Positions 6,785 to 15,304 of a stretch of DNA of 22,872 nucleotides are shown piece by piece. Where the stretch lies: positions 1 through 22,872 of the forward strand of contig JBCCZC010000039.1 in assembly GCA_039188505.1 (NCBI GenBank), in the 5' to 3' direction. The notes under the pieces were generated by a model. The model was not told the origin of the DNA and searched no databases. It was given only the letters and a program-made list of their open reading frames with translations. Within the stretch, counting starts at the first letter, position 1, and each line of letters opens with the position of its first letter. The stretch is from JBCCZC01 sp039188505 (GTDB lineage Bacteria; Pseudomonadota; Gammaproteobacteria; Xanthomonadales; SZUA-38). Both the position numbers and the translations under genes were made by a program.

Positions 6785-8503
6785 CTAGCGCTGGATGAGG
6801 TATTCGGGGGACATGAAGATGTGCGAGAGGGTCTCTCCGAGCCGGTAGGACGGGTCGTCGATTTCCTCCAGCGCCGCGAGCCGGCCGGCCAACGCCGTCC
6901 GGAGCTCAGGCGACATCGTTCCCGTGAGGAGCAGCAGGTCGAGTCGATCCAGCAGCGCGTCCGTGTCGGCGCCCAGCGCCAGCTCGGCCGTCGGATGGAT
7001 CAGGACGAGCCGCGGGAAGAACTCGTCAAAGTCCTCCTCGCTCTCGCGCTCCTCCTCGATCCAGCCCGACCCGGCGACAAGGAAGCGCGCCGTGATGTCG
7101 ATCACGTTGAGGTTTGCCGTCAGCAGGTCGTCCGAGGCGAGCTGGAATTCAGGGGCGAACAGTCCGGCGCCGCTCAGACCCGCCGGCCGGTAGTCGGGCA
7201 GGAAGAAGTTGAAGACCGATGGGGACGCCAGCACGGCCTGCCCCTGGATCTCCGGCTGCCCGTCGAGGTAGTACTCGCCGGTTTCCGCGCGTCCATCGAA
7301 GGTCCGCCAGAGATTGGTCAGGCGCAGCAGCGGCTCCCGCAGCTTGCCAAAACTCACGCGACCGTCGGTGCCGGCCTGGGCCTCGGGATCCAGCAGAATG
7401 GCCTTCGCCACCGCCCCGAGATCGCCCCGCACGCCGGCACCGTTGTCCGCGAAGACTGCCGCCACGCGCTCGATGTAGGCCGGCGATGGGTTGCTGGTCA
7501 CCAGGCGCTGGATGAGGCGACGCCCGATGAAGGGGCCGACGTTCGGATGATTGAAGAGCGCGTCCAGCGCCAGGTCGAGGTCGGCGTCAGCCGTCTGGTT
7601 CGCTGGCAGTTCGATGCCGTTGATGATCGTCTTCGGATCGGTGTCGTGGTATTCCTCGCAGGGCGCCATGGGCAGGATGTAGTCGCCGCCCTCCTCGGCG
7701 AACTCGAAGTCATCGCAATCGAAGTCGCCGAAGGTCCACCCGGTGAGCACCCGGGCCATGGCCTTGACCTCGGCCTGCCCGTAGGTCGGAATCGGCAGCC
7801 CGGCCGGGTCGCGGAGCGCCGTGCCGTCACGGTCGAGCTGGTTCAGCCCAATCGTGAAGAGCTGCATGACCTCGCGGGCATAGTTCTCGTCCGGCCGGAT
7901 ATTCAGCTCAGGGACTGCCTTCCGATTGCCGACATGGCTCAGGTAGGTTCCCATCACGGGGCTTTTCGTCACGTCTTCCAGAAGATCGCGGAAGTTGCCG
8001 AAGCTGTGCGCGAGCAGCATGTCGTAGTAGGCCGCGAGCGGCTCGGCCAGATCCGCCAGGATGCTGTCACGCTGGGAGACCACCAGGATCTGGCTGAGCG
8101 CGAAAGCCATCCGATGCCGCAGCTGGTCCTCTGCCGTGAGGACGGTCTGGAACCAGACGCTGTGGCGGTCCTCCTGGAGCAGAAAGCCTTCGTCGCATTC
8201 GGGGTCGGTCGGGTCCTCCTCGAGGCACTCCACCCGATTGCGCTCGCGCAGCACGTCGAAGCCGCGCCGCGTCCAGCTGATCGGCAGCGACTGCTGCTCG
8301 TCGATCCAGGCCTCGGGGCCCAGTTCCACGACGCGGTCGATCTCGGCCATGGTCGGACCGAAGGTGGCCCGGTGAAGCAGCGCGGCGGCGCCCATGCGTG
8401 GGTTTCGGGGATCGGCGCCCTCGAAGCCGTCGACGAAGAGCGCCGGTTGCGCTTCCGCCGCCATCGCGGCGCCCAGGGCTATCCCTGCCAGCCAGTGTTT
8501 CAT
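6785..8503 (-). CDS. DUF1800 family secreted protein
   Basis: A 572-residue protein. I chose the ATG at 8503 because GGAGGAG precedes it and because a signal peptide (MKHWLAGIALGAAMAAEAQ) starts there; a longer upstream reading adds an Arg-rich non-signal sequence. Family signatures follow: MGAAALLHRATFGPT (about 37-51), HRMAFALSQILVVSQ, YYDMLLAHSFGNFRDLLEDV, YLSHVGNRKA, ENYAREVMQLFTIGLNQLD, VLTGWTF, HPNVGPFIGRRLIQRLVTSNPS and SPSVFNFFLPDY. The biochemical role of DUF1800 is unknown; its constant partner is the DUF1501 protein encoded next. The gene is divergent from a two-component system gene (115 nt shared upstream region), which may control it. Confidence 0.9.
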   Translation of the reverse strand: MKHWLAGIALGAAMAAEAQPALFVDGFEGADPRNPRMGAAALLHRATFGPTMAEIDRVVELGPEAWIDEQQSLPISWTRRGFDVLRERNRVECLEEDPTDPECDEGFLLQEDRHSVWFQTVLTAEDQLRHRMAFALSQILVVSQRDSILADLAEPLAAYYDMLLAHSFGNFRDLLEDVTKSPVMGTYLSHVGNRKAVPELNIRPDENYAREVMQLFTIGLNQLDRDGTALRDPAGLPIPTYGQAEVKAMARVLTGWTFGDFDCDDFEFAEEGGDYILPMAPCEEYHDTDPKTIINGIELPANQTADADLDLALDALFNHPNVGPFIGRRLIQRLVTSNPSPAYIERVAAVFADNGAGVRGDLGAVAKAILLDPEAQAGTDGRVSFGKLREPLLRLTNLWRTFDGRAETGEYYLDGQPEIQGQAVLASPSVFNFFLPDYRPAGLSGAGLFAPEFQLASDDLLTANLNVIDITARFLVAGSGWIEEERESEEDFDEFFPRLVLIHPTAELALGADTDALLDRLDLLLLTGTMSPELRTALAGRLAALEEIDDPSYRLGETLSHIFMSPEYLIQR

Positions 8504-8618
8504 TGCGTATCTCCTCCGTGGTCTCAAGAACGCTTTCATGTCCCTGACGTACGGAGCGAGCGTATTATTCCCGCCCTTGCCGGATCCTTGCCGAAACATG
8601 ACCGGACGGTAATGGGCG

Positions 8619-9353
8619 ATGGCGCGTCGGGTTCGTAGAATGAGTGGCCTTGTTTGCTGGCGGTCCGAGCCCTTGCGCATCCTGATCATCGAGGACGATC
8701 CAAACGTTGCGAACTTCGCGGCCCGCGGTCTGCGCGAGAGCGGGCACGCCGTCGACGTGGCGGCGACCGGCACCGAGGGCCTCGAGCTCGCCTACGCGGC
8801 GCGCCACGACGTCCTCGTTGTCGATCGGATGCTGCCGGGCATGGATGGCATCGCGGTCATCCAGGCACTCAGGAGCAGCGGCTCACAGGTGCCGATCCTC
8901 ATCCTCAGCGCGCTGGCGGACGTCGACCAGCGTGTCGCGGGGCTCTCCGCCGGCAGTGACGATTACCTCACCAAGCCTTTCGCCTTCTCCGAGCTGCTTG
9001 CCCGCATCGAGGCGCTCCATCGCCGCCAGGCCGGCAGCGAGCCGGCGTCCAGCCTCGTCGTAGGCGACCTGACCCTCGACCGCCTCAAGCGGGAGGTGCA
9101 TCGAGGCGGCGATACCATCGCGCTCCAGCCACGCGAGTTCCGGCTCCTCGAATACCTGATGCTCCACGCCGGTCAGGTCGTGACCCGCACGATGCTGCTC
9201 GAGAAGGTCTGGGACTATCACTTCGATCCCCAGACGAACGTCATCGACGTCCACATCAGCCGTCTGCGCCAGAAGATCGACCGGGAAGACGGTGAGGCAC
9301 TCATCCATACGGTCCGCGGCGCCGGCTACATCATGCGAGCAGGCGAAACATGA
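8619..9353 (+). CDS. OmpR/PhoB-family response regulator
   Basis: A 244-residue transcription factor. The receiver domain spans about 19-135 (ILIIEDDPNV with acidic Asp26-Asp27, phospho-acceptor Asp69 in VVDRMLPG, Ser97 switch residue, Lys119 in TKPF). The C-terminal winged-helix DNA-binding domain spans about 148-241 (LTLDRLKREV, LQPREFRLLEYLM, VTRTMLLEKVW, NVIDVHISRLRQKID, IHTVRGAGYIM). The start is uncertain: ATG at 8619, ATG at 8640 and TTG at 8673 are in frame and none has a clear Shine-Dalgarno; the receiver itself begins at about residue 19, so the shorter versions are likely. The stop overlaps the kinase start (ATGA). Its likely targets include its own operon or the divergent DUF1800-DUF1501 genes. 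Confidence 0.92.
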   Translation: MARRVRRMSGLVCWRSEPLRILIIEDDPNVANFAARGLRESGHAVDVAATGTEGLELAYAARHDVLVVDRMLPGMDGIAVIQALRSSGSQVPILILSALADVDQRVAGLSAGSDDYLTKPFAFSELLARIEALHRRQAGSEPASSLVVGDLTLDRLKREVHRGGDTIALQPREFRLLEYLMLHAGQVVTRTMLLEKVWDYHFDPQTNVIDVHISRLRQKIDREDGEALIHTVRGAGYIMRAGET

Positions 9354-10984
9354 GCTCACTGCGCCGCGTGCTGCCAACGGTGCTGCTGTGGCTTGCCATG
9401 GTGATCGTGCTGCTGGGCGCGCTCGTACTCGTGGAAGAGGCCGCGATCGCCGAGCGCGTCGAGTGGGCGAATGCGGAGCTCGACGAGATCCTGGAAGAAG
9501 TCGCGATCTCGATGGCCTTCGACGAGGACGAGCGCGAGATCAACCTTCACCACGATGAATGGCCGTCCTTCGCGACCTTCCGGGAAGCCTACGTCCAGGC
9601 CATTCGCGAAAGGCCGATTACGCCAGCGACCACGGCGCGACTGGTACTCCTGGGGGAGACGACCGCGGGTCCCCTTCCGGTACTTCCGGAACAGATACTG
9701 CACCTCATGCTCGAAGAGACGCCCGAGTACTTCCACGATCGCATCGAGCAGCTCGCCGCCATCCACTGGGATGGGCTCGAGTCGGACGAGGAAGCGGACC
9801 TGCGCGCTCCAGTCCGGTCTCTGGAGGTATTCGAATGGCTTGCCGAACAGGAGGTGCCCCTGGCGGATCGCCATGAATGCGCCGCAGTCCGGGTTGCCGG
9901 CGCGACCATGGCATCCAACATCGTCGAACTCCCGGTCGGCGAATTCGACCATGTGCTGGCCTATCGGGAACCCTTCGACGACGACGGCGAGGATGACGAA
10001 CTACCCTGCGTCGTCGTTCGGCGCGAGGTCAGGGACGGCAGCGTTTACTTCGGCCTCGAGCCGCCGGCCGCCCTGATCCTCCTCGAGGAAATTGCCGCCC
10101 TCGCCCTGCTCGCCGCGAGCCTTGTGGGGGCGCTTGCGATCGGCCTGGCCTGGGCCGGCGGCCGGCGCGATGCGCGCCAGCTGAGCGCGGTGGCCGAAGT
10201 CTGCCGGCGGGCGGCTGAAGGCGATTACGGTGCCCGGGTGCCCGCCGACGGCGGGGGCGCCCTCGACCGCGTGGCGACCGATGTGAACCGGGTGCTCGAG
10301 CGCACCGAAACGCTCATGGACAGCCTCCGGACCATGAGCGCCAACATCGCGCACGACCTCCGTACGCCGCTGACGCGACTTCGCGGCCAGATCGACCTGC
10401 TGGTGCAGACGCCCAATCCCGAGCCGGCCATGGTCGCGGCCGTCCAGGCCGAGGCGGACCAGCTGCTCGATACCTTCAGCGCCCTGCTCCGCATTGCTCA
10501 GGTGGAGAGCGGCAGCCTCCGCGGCGGCTTTCGCGACTTCGACCTCGCCGCGCTGCTGCGCGACGCGGCCGAGCTCTACGAGCCGGCCTTCGAAGAGCGG
10601 CAGCTGAGCTTCTCTGCCACCATTCCGCCCGGCCCCTGCGTCGTCCACGGGGACCTCGATCTATGGATGCAGAGCATCGCCAACCTCATGGACAACGTGC
10701 TCAAGTACGTGCTCCCCGGCGGGCGGGCATCGGTTACGCTCCTGAGCGACGATGACTGGGTGACGATCCGAGTCCGCGATTCGGGCCCAGGCGTCCCGGA
10801 ACTGGAACTCGACCGGGTCCTCGATCGCTTCTATCGTCTGCCCAAGCACCGCGGCGAACAGGGCAACGGGCTCGGACTCAGCCTCGTCGCAGCCGTCTGC
10901 CAGCTGCACGACGCGACGCTGGCGCTGCGCAACGATGATGGCCTAGTCGTCGAGATCCGCTGGCCAATGGAAACAGCATCATGA
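9350..10984 (+). CDS. Membrane sensor histidine kinase
   Basis: A 544-residue kinase partner of the preceding regulator. It has a TM helix at about 8-28, a large periplasmic domain at about 29-245, a second TM helix at about 249-269, and HAMP at about 270-322. The dimerisation box is SANIAHDLRTPLTRLRGQ with phospho-acceptor His335. The ATP-binding domain shows N box SIANLMDNVLKYV, G1 RVRDSGPGVP, F box FYRLP and G2 GNGLGLSL. All catalytic elements are intact. The sensor domain is strongly acidic (FDEDEREINLHHDEW, ESDEEAD, FDDDGEDDELP) and has Cys177 and Cys220, which could pair. The signal is unknown; acidity could suggest cations or cationic molecules. Its stop overlaps the start of the next gene (ATGA). 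Confidence 0.93.
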   Translation: MSSLRRVLPTVLLWLAMVIVLLGALVLVEEAAIAERVEWANAELDEILEEVAISMAFDEDEREINLHHDEWPSFATFREAYVQAIRERPITPATTARLVLLGETTAGPLPVLPEQILHLMLEETPEYFHDRIEQLAAIHWDGLESDEEADLRAPVRSLEVFEWLAEQEVPLADRHECAAVRVAGATMASNIVELPVGEFDHVLAYREPFDDDGEDDELPCVVVRREVRDGSVYFGLEPPAALILLEEIAALALLAASLVGALAIGLAWAGGRRDARQLSAVAEVCRRAAEGDYGARVPADGGGALDRVATDVNRVLERTETLMDSLRTMSANIAHDLRTPLTRLRGQIDLLVQTPNPEPAMVAAVQAEADQLLDTFSALLRIAQVESGSLRGGFRDFDLAALLRDAAELYEPAFEERQLSFSATIPPGPCVVHGDLDLWMQSIANLMDNVLKYVLPGGRASVTLLSDDDWVTIRVRDSGPGVPELELDRVLDRFYRLPKHRGEQGNGLGLSLVAAVCQLHDATLALRNDDGLVVEIRWPMETAS

Positions 10985-11295
10985 GCGATCTTCCCTGCGC
11001 CACACTGGTCCTTGTCCCCGTGAGCAAACCGCTCGAGGGCGACGCCCTGCGAGCGCTGCTCGAGGCCACTGCGCCAACCTATCTCACCATCCCCGGCCTG
11101 CGGCGCAAGACCTTTCTTGCAGGCGAGGCGCACGCGGGCGGCTACTACGAGTGGAACTCGCGGGCGTCCGCGGAGGCGTTCTTCGACGACGCCTGGGCCG
11201 AGCGGATGGAGGAACGCTACGGCGCCGTGCCCACCGTCACCTGGTTCGATCTGGCAGCCATCGTGGCCCCGGCCACCGGAATCGAGATCTTCTGA
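10981..11295 (+). CDS. Small YdhR/ABM-like dimeric alpha-beta barrel protein
   Basis: A 104-residue cytosolic protein. The pattern (ATLVLVPVSKPL at the start, a helix, then YLTIPGLRRKTFLAGEAHAGGYYEWNS, a helix with AEAFFDDAWAERMEERYG, ending VTWFDLAAIV) is that of the ferredoxin-like dimeric barrels related to YdhR and antibiotic-biosynthesis monooxygenases. Members of that fold bind small hydrophobic molecules or haem, or act as cofactor-less monooxygenases. The specific activity here is unknown. Its ATG overlaps the histidine kinase stop, so it is translated with the two-component system. That linkage may mean it handles a compound sensed by the system. Confidence 0.72.
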   Translation: MSDLPCATLVLVPVSKPLEGDALRALLEATAPTYLTIPGLRRKTFLAGEAHAGGYYEWNSRASAEAFFDDAWAERMEERYGAVPTVTWFDLAAIVAPATGIEIF

Positions 11296-11352
11296 CTCCC
11301 CTTCACGGCCTTTCCCCTAGGCTCCGGATCCGGACCCATTCCGGAGGAGCCC

Positions 11353-12783
11353 GTGGAGCTCAGAGAGCAGTTTTACATTGGCGGCCGATGGACGGCTCCC
11401 CACTCGACGACGCGCCTCGACGTCATCGATCCCGCGACCGAGACCGCCTTCGCGCGCATCGCCCTGGGCAATGGCGATGATCTGGATCGAGCCGTCCGAG
11501 CGGCACGGTCGGCTTTCGAATCCTGGAGCCGCACCGCCGTCACTGAACGCAAGGCAGTACTCGATCGAATCATTGCGGGATATACCGAGCGTTCTGAGGA
11601 GATCGCGCACGCGATCATGCGGGAGATGGGAGCGCCCTGGTCGCTGGCGAAATCCGCCCAGGTCGCGGCGGGTCTGCGGCATTTCCGAACCGTTGCGGGC
11701 CTACTCGAATCGTTTCCCTGGGAGGAATCCCGCGGGCGCGCGCTGATCGTTCGCGAACCGATTGGCGTGTGCGGCCTGATCACGCCCTGGAACTGGCCCA
11801 TCAATCAGGTCGCAGCAAAGGTGGCGCCAGCGCTCGGCGCCGGTTGCACGGTCATCCTCAAACCGAGCGAGATCGCGCCCTTGGACGCGATGATCCTCGC
11901 CGAGGTCATCGCGGAGACCGACCTACCGCCCGGGGTCTTCAATCTGGTCAATGGTGATGGCCCGAACCTCGGCGCCGCCATGAGCAGGCATCGGGACATC
12001 GACATGGTGTCCTTCACCGGATCGACGAGGGCCGGCATCGACGTGGCCATCGGCGGCGCTCCGACGGTCAAGCGCATCACCCAGGAGCTCGGGGGAAAGT
12101 CGGCCAACATCCTCCTCGAGGATGCCGACGTCCGGCGCAGCGTCCGGGCCGGTGTCCTCGCGGTCATGGCCAATACCGGTCAGTCCTGCAACGCGCCGAC
12201 CCGCATGCTCGTGCCCGCGAGCCGCCTGGCGGACGCCGAGGCCGTCGCCGTCGAGGCGCTCGCGCGAGTTCGGGTCGGGGCGCCGGATGCAGCGGGCACC
12301 ACCATGGGCCCGCAGGCGTCGCAGGCGCAGTGGGAGCGCGTCCAGGCGCACATCGACGCCGGCCTGGCCGAGGGCGCGAAGCTCCTGGCCGGCGGCCCCG
12401 GTCGTCCGGAAGGCCTGGAACGGGGCTACTTCACGCGACCAACGATCTTCTCCGACGTGCGAAACCAGATGACCATCGCCCGCGAGGAGATCTTCGGGCC
12501 GGTGCTGGCGATCCTGCCCTACCAGAACGAGGACGAGGCGGTCGCCATCGCCAACGATTCGGACTATGGCCTCTCTGGCTACGTCACCTCAGCCGATAGC
12601 GATCGCGCGCTTGCCGTTGCCCGCCGCCTGCGCACCGGCGGCGTGCACTTGAACGGTGCACCGCTCGAGCCCCTCGCGCCCTTTGGCGGCTATCGCCGGT
12701 CCGGCAACGGTCGCGAATGGGGTGCCTGGGGGCTCGAGGAGTACCTCGAGACGAAGTCGATCTACGGCGCGGGCCTGAGCTGA
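11353..12783 (+). CDS. NAD(P)-dependent aldehyde dehydrogenase
   Basis: A 476-residue ALDH-superfamily enzyme that oxidises an aldehyde to a carboxylate. GTG at 11353 is the start, with GGAGGAG 3 nt upstream. Catalytic parts are complete: WNWP with Asn147, Lys170 (LKPSE), FTGST (221-225) for cofactor binding, Glu245 in ELGGKS and nucleophile Cys279 in NTGQSCNAPTR; YGLSGYVTS and PFGGYRRSGNGRE lie near the C-terminus. NTGQSCNAPTRMLVP resembles the CddD-like ALDH subgroup, in which a long-chain oxo-acid substrate has been described, but substrate remains open. A gap of 57 nt separates it from the small barrel gene, so it may share that operon. It ends 3 nt from the stop of the convergent HAMP-GAF gene. 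Confidence 0.92.
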   Translation: MELREQFYIGGRWTAPHSTTRLDVIDPATETAFARIALGNGDDLDRAVRAARSAFESWSRTAVTERKAVLDRIIAGYTERSEEIAHAIMREMGAPWSLAKSAQVAAGLRHFRTVAGLLESFPWEESRGRALIVREPIGVCGLITPWNWPINQVAAKVAPALGAGCTVILKPSEIAPLDAMILAEVIAETDLPPGVFNLVNGDGPNLGAAMSRHRDIDMVSFTGSTRAGIDVAIGGAPTVKRITQELGGKSANILLEDADVRRSVRAGVLAVMANTGQSCNAPTRMLVPASRLADAEAVAVEALARVRVGAPDAAGTTMGPQASQAQWERVQAHIDAGLAEGAKLLAGGPGRPEGLERGYFTRPTIFSDVRNQMTIAREEIFGPVLAILPYQNEDEAVAIANDSDYGLSGYVTSADSDRALAVARRLRTGGVHLNGAPLEPLAPFGGYRRSGNGREWGAWGLEEYLETKSIYGAGLS

Positions 12784-12786
12784 CGC

Positions 12787-14091
12787 TTAGGCCGCGCGAC
12801 GGGCACTGGCCCGCTGGAAGCTGAGCGCCAGCGTGGGCGCGAGGCTCGTGAGCAGATCGGCCTGGTGCTCGCCGTACTCCGTGGACTTCGAACCGAACAG
12901 GAGGATCCCTTCCCAGCCCTGGGCGCTCGAGAGCGGCACGGCAACCAACGCCTCGAGCTGGGTAGCGCGCACGAGCCCGCGCAGGAAGGGCCCCTCCGAG
13001 TCCTCCAGCGCACGGTTTCGCAGATCGTTCAGGATGACGGGCTTGCGTGCCACGAGCGCGTCAGCGAGGGACTTTCCGAAGGCCTCCTCGGCGGTGATTC
13101 GACGATCGGGCCAGTTCGAAAGGCTCGTGTTCGGCAGCGCGCGGACGACCTGCATTTGGTCGCGATCCACGTCGACGAGGCCGGCCCAGGCCATCGGCAG
13201 GTAGACGCCCGAGGCGCTCACGATGGCCTGGAGCGCGTGATCGACGCTGCTGGCCTGCTGCAGGTCCGACAGCATTTTCACCACCAGCTCCGAGCGGCTC
13301 GACAGGCTGTTGAAGGCCCGCGACAGCTCGGTGATCTCGTCGTCGCCGTCGATGCCCAGGGTGTAGCCGAAGTCGCCGTTCGCGACGCGCACGCACCCCT
13401 CGGCCGCCTTGCCGATCCGCCGGATGACCCGCCGGTAGAACCAGGCGATGCCGAGAAGACCCGCCGCCAGCAGCGCGATGAGGCCCCAGCGGACGATCGA
13501 CAGGGAAAGGGCCGACTGGTTGTCAAGGAACATGCGGTATTGCTTGCTCATGGACATCAGTGCGTCGTCGAGGGCCGGCAGGTTTTCCGACACGAACTTC
13601 GCGCCCCACTCGATGCGCGGCTCGTCTTCGTCCTCCCCGAGCTGCTCATCGAGACCGGCCAGAAATGCGTCCCACGCGCTACGGGCTTCGACGACCGTGC
13701 CGTCCAGCGCGGCAAGATCATCGCCGACGCCGCCCAGCCCCTGCAATGCGGCCGGCAGGGCAACCCCAACACGGGCCGCAAACGCATCTTCCAGCGCCGT
13801 GATCTCCGTTTCGATCCGATCCAGGTTCGCGCGCAGGTCGTGCATGAACACGGCCACGTCGCGGAAGTAACTCTCGTAATCCCGCGGGGCGTTCTCCACG
13901 TAGTTCGAAACACTGTCTGCCAGCATCGGGAGCATGGCCTCCAGCTGGGTGAGCTCGCCGAGCACCCGGTGATTGCCCTCGGCGATCTGGAGCGCTCGCA
14001 GCTGCAGCCCGGCGAAGGCCGCCACGAGGATCAAAAAGCCGACAAGACCACCGATGGCCTTGATGCGGAGATTGTAGGAGTGCTGGAACAT
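12787..14091 (-). CDS. Membrane sensor with HAMP and GAF domains, no output domain
   Basis: A 434-residue inner-membrane protein. It has TM1 at about 12-32, a helical periplasmic domain at about 33-198 that contains an acidic stretch (LDEQLGEDEDEPRIEWGAK), TM2 at about 199-219, HAMP at about 220-272 (R.V..GDFGY.L.....DEI.ELSRAFNSLSS) and a GAF-like domain at about 283-428 (ending in LVAVPLSSAQGWEGILLFGSKS.EYGEHQADLLTSLAPTLALSF). There is no histidine kinase, methyl-accepting, GGDEF or EAL module, so it probably passes its signal to a partner. The Ser/Thr kinase gene lies 33 nt upstream on the same strand, and AGAGGA precedes this start, so the two are co-expressed. The kinase is the obvious candidate partner, by inference only. 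Confidence 0.82.
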   Translation of the reverse strand: MFQHSYNLRIKAIGGLVGFLILVAAFAGLQLRALQIAEGNHRVLGELTQLEAMLPMLADSVSNYVENAPRDYESYFRDVAVFMHDLRANLDRIETEITALEDAFAARVGVALPAALQGLGGVGDDLAALDGTVVEARSAWDAFLAGLDEQLGEDEDEPRIEWGAKFVSENLPALDDALMSMSKQYRMFLDNQSALSLSIVRWGLIALLAAGLLGIAWFYRRVIRRIGKAAEGCVRVANGDFGYTLGIDGDDEITELSRAFNSLSSRSELVVKMLSDLQQASSVDHALQAIVSASGVYLPMAWAGLVDVDRDQMQVVRALPNTSLSNWPDRRITAEEAFGKSLADALVARKPVILNDLRNRALEDSEGPFLRGLVRATQLEALVAVPLSSAQGWEGILLFGSKSTEYGEHQADLLTSLAPTLALSFQRASARRAA

Positions 14092-14124
14092 CGTCGTTTT
14101 CCTCTAGCTGGCGTTGGTCGCTGA

Positions 14125-15285
14125 TCACATGCCCCAGCGGGACAGGAACTTCTTGCGCTTTCGCGTGGATTGGATTTCGTTGGCCACGGCGTGGATGAAT
14201 TCGGCGAAACTGATGGATGACTCGGCGGCTTCGCGGACGACCTCCTGGGACTGGTCGCTGATGAGGCCGGTCAACGCTTCACGGACCTCTGTCAGGCGTG
14301 CTTCGTCGATGCCGGAGATGGTCGTGAACGTGCCCGTCGTCGGCTCGTCGAACTCGGTGTCGAGCACAAGCGGTGGCCCTGACCGGATAATGGTCTGGCC
14401 GTCGAGTTCCTGGGTTTCTTCCTCGTGAATCGGATTTGGCGCTTCCATGAGTCGGGCTGCCGCTGCCTTGATTCCACGAGCGGCCGTTCGGGCGTCGGCG
14501 ATGCGCTCGTCGAGCTGAGGCTCGAGCAGGCCCTGGATCACGGGCACGAATGCCGCCGGAATCGGGCGACGCCGTTCGACCCGCACGCTCGGCGGAAGAC
14601 CGCGCACGGCCGGCATGACCATGGTGGGTACGCGCGAGGGATAGCGCGCCCGTGCAAGCAGCTCGAGGAACACAAGACCGACGGAAAAAAGATCACTCCG
14701 TTCGTCCGTCTCGAGCCCAAAGGCCTGTTCGGGCGACATGTAGTCGGGCGTGCCGACCACACCGCCGACGATCGTCAGGTTGGACGCGTGCGCCATGCGA
14801 GCGATGCCGAAGTCGGTGAGCTTGACCATGGCGGCCTCTGGACCGTCGACCATGACGTTCGAGGGCTTGATATCGCGGTGGACGATGCCCTCACCGTGGG
14901 CGCAGTCCAGGGCCCGCAGAACCTGGATGATGATCTTCAGTACGGCCTTGAGCGGCAGCGGCTCATCGCGCATGAGCCGATCGAGGGGGCGACCCTCGAC
15001 ATACTCCATCACGAGGTAAACGTCTTCCTCGAACCGCCCGTATTCAAGGATCGAGACGATATTCGGGTGCTGGCACCGGGCGGTCGCCTGCGCCTCGCGA
15101 CGAAAGCGTGCGAGATAGGTCTCCCCGTCCTCGCCCGTGGACAGATGGGGGTGCAAGGTCTTGATGGCCACGCGGCGCTCGATGTCGGGATCGATTGCCT
15201 CGAAGACCGCGCCCATGCCGCCGCGGCCCAGCGTTCGTAGCACCTCGTACTTGCCGATGCTCTCCGGTATTTCCTGCTCGTCCAT
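14125..15285 (-). CDS. Soluble Hanks-type Ser/Thr protein kinase
   Basis: A 386-residue eukaryotic-like protein kinase. The kinase domain covers about 13-275: glycine loop GRGGMG (20-25), Lys42 in VAIK, HRDIKPSN with catalytic Asp138, DFG with Asp158, and GTPDYMSPE (178-186) of the activation loop. All residues needed for catalysis are present, and Arg137 makes it an RD kinase. There is no transmembrane segment and no extracellular sensor domain, unlike many bacterial kinases. The tail (about 280-386) has a Thr-rich acidic stretch (EEETQELDGQT), possible autophosphorylation sites, and then a helical basic end (STRKRKKFLSRW). It is encoded next to a HAMP-GAF membrane sensor, likely its input or target. 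A weak promoter-like pair lies upstream in the 81-nt gap. Confidence 0.93.
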   Translation of the reverse strand: MDEQEIPESIGKYEVLRTLGRGGMGAVFEAIDPDIERRVAIKTLHPHLSTGEDGETYLARFRREAQATARCQHPNIVSILEYGRFEEDVYLVMEYVEGRPLDRLMRDEPLPLKAVLKIIIQVLRALDCAHGEGIVHRDIKPSNVMVDGPEAAMVKLTDFGIARMAHASNLTIVGGVVGTPDYMSPEQAFGLETDERSDLFSVGLVFLELLARARYPSRVPTMVMPAVRGLPPSVRVERRRPIPAAFVPVIQGLLEPQLDERIADARTAARGIKAAAARLMEAPNPIHEEETQELDGQTIIRSGPPLVLDTEFDEPTTGTFTTISGIDEARLTEVREALTGLISDQSQEVVREAAESSISFAEFIHAVANEIQSTRKRKKFLSRWGM

Positions 15286-15304
15286 CCGCCGTTTCCCGTC
15301 GAAA

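Noticed and set aside
6758..8638. 626-codon + strand ORF
   Set aside because: It is a mirror of the DUF1800 gene: GC-rich codon use leaves the opposite frame open. The translation has no family motif, while the minus-strand protein matches DUF1800 throughout.
8504..8773. 90-residue extension of the DUF1800 protein
   Set aside because: It overlaps the divergent regulator gene and would place the signal peptide internally; GGAGGAG precedes ATG 8503.
11320..11351. TCCGGATCCGGA palindrome and a hairpin covering the aldehyde dehydrogenase ribosome site
   Set aside because: GGCTCC can pair with GGAGCC over the Shine-Dalgarno, but the stem is short (6 bp) with a 20-nt loop. In such GC-rich DNA it is likely chance.
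12865..14124. 419-codon + strand ORF
   Set aside because: It is antisense to the HAMP-GAF sensor, whose TM segments and domains are convincing; this frame has none.
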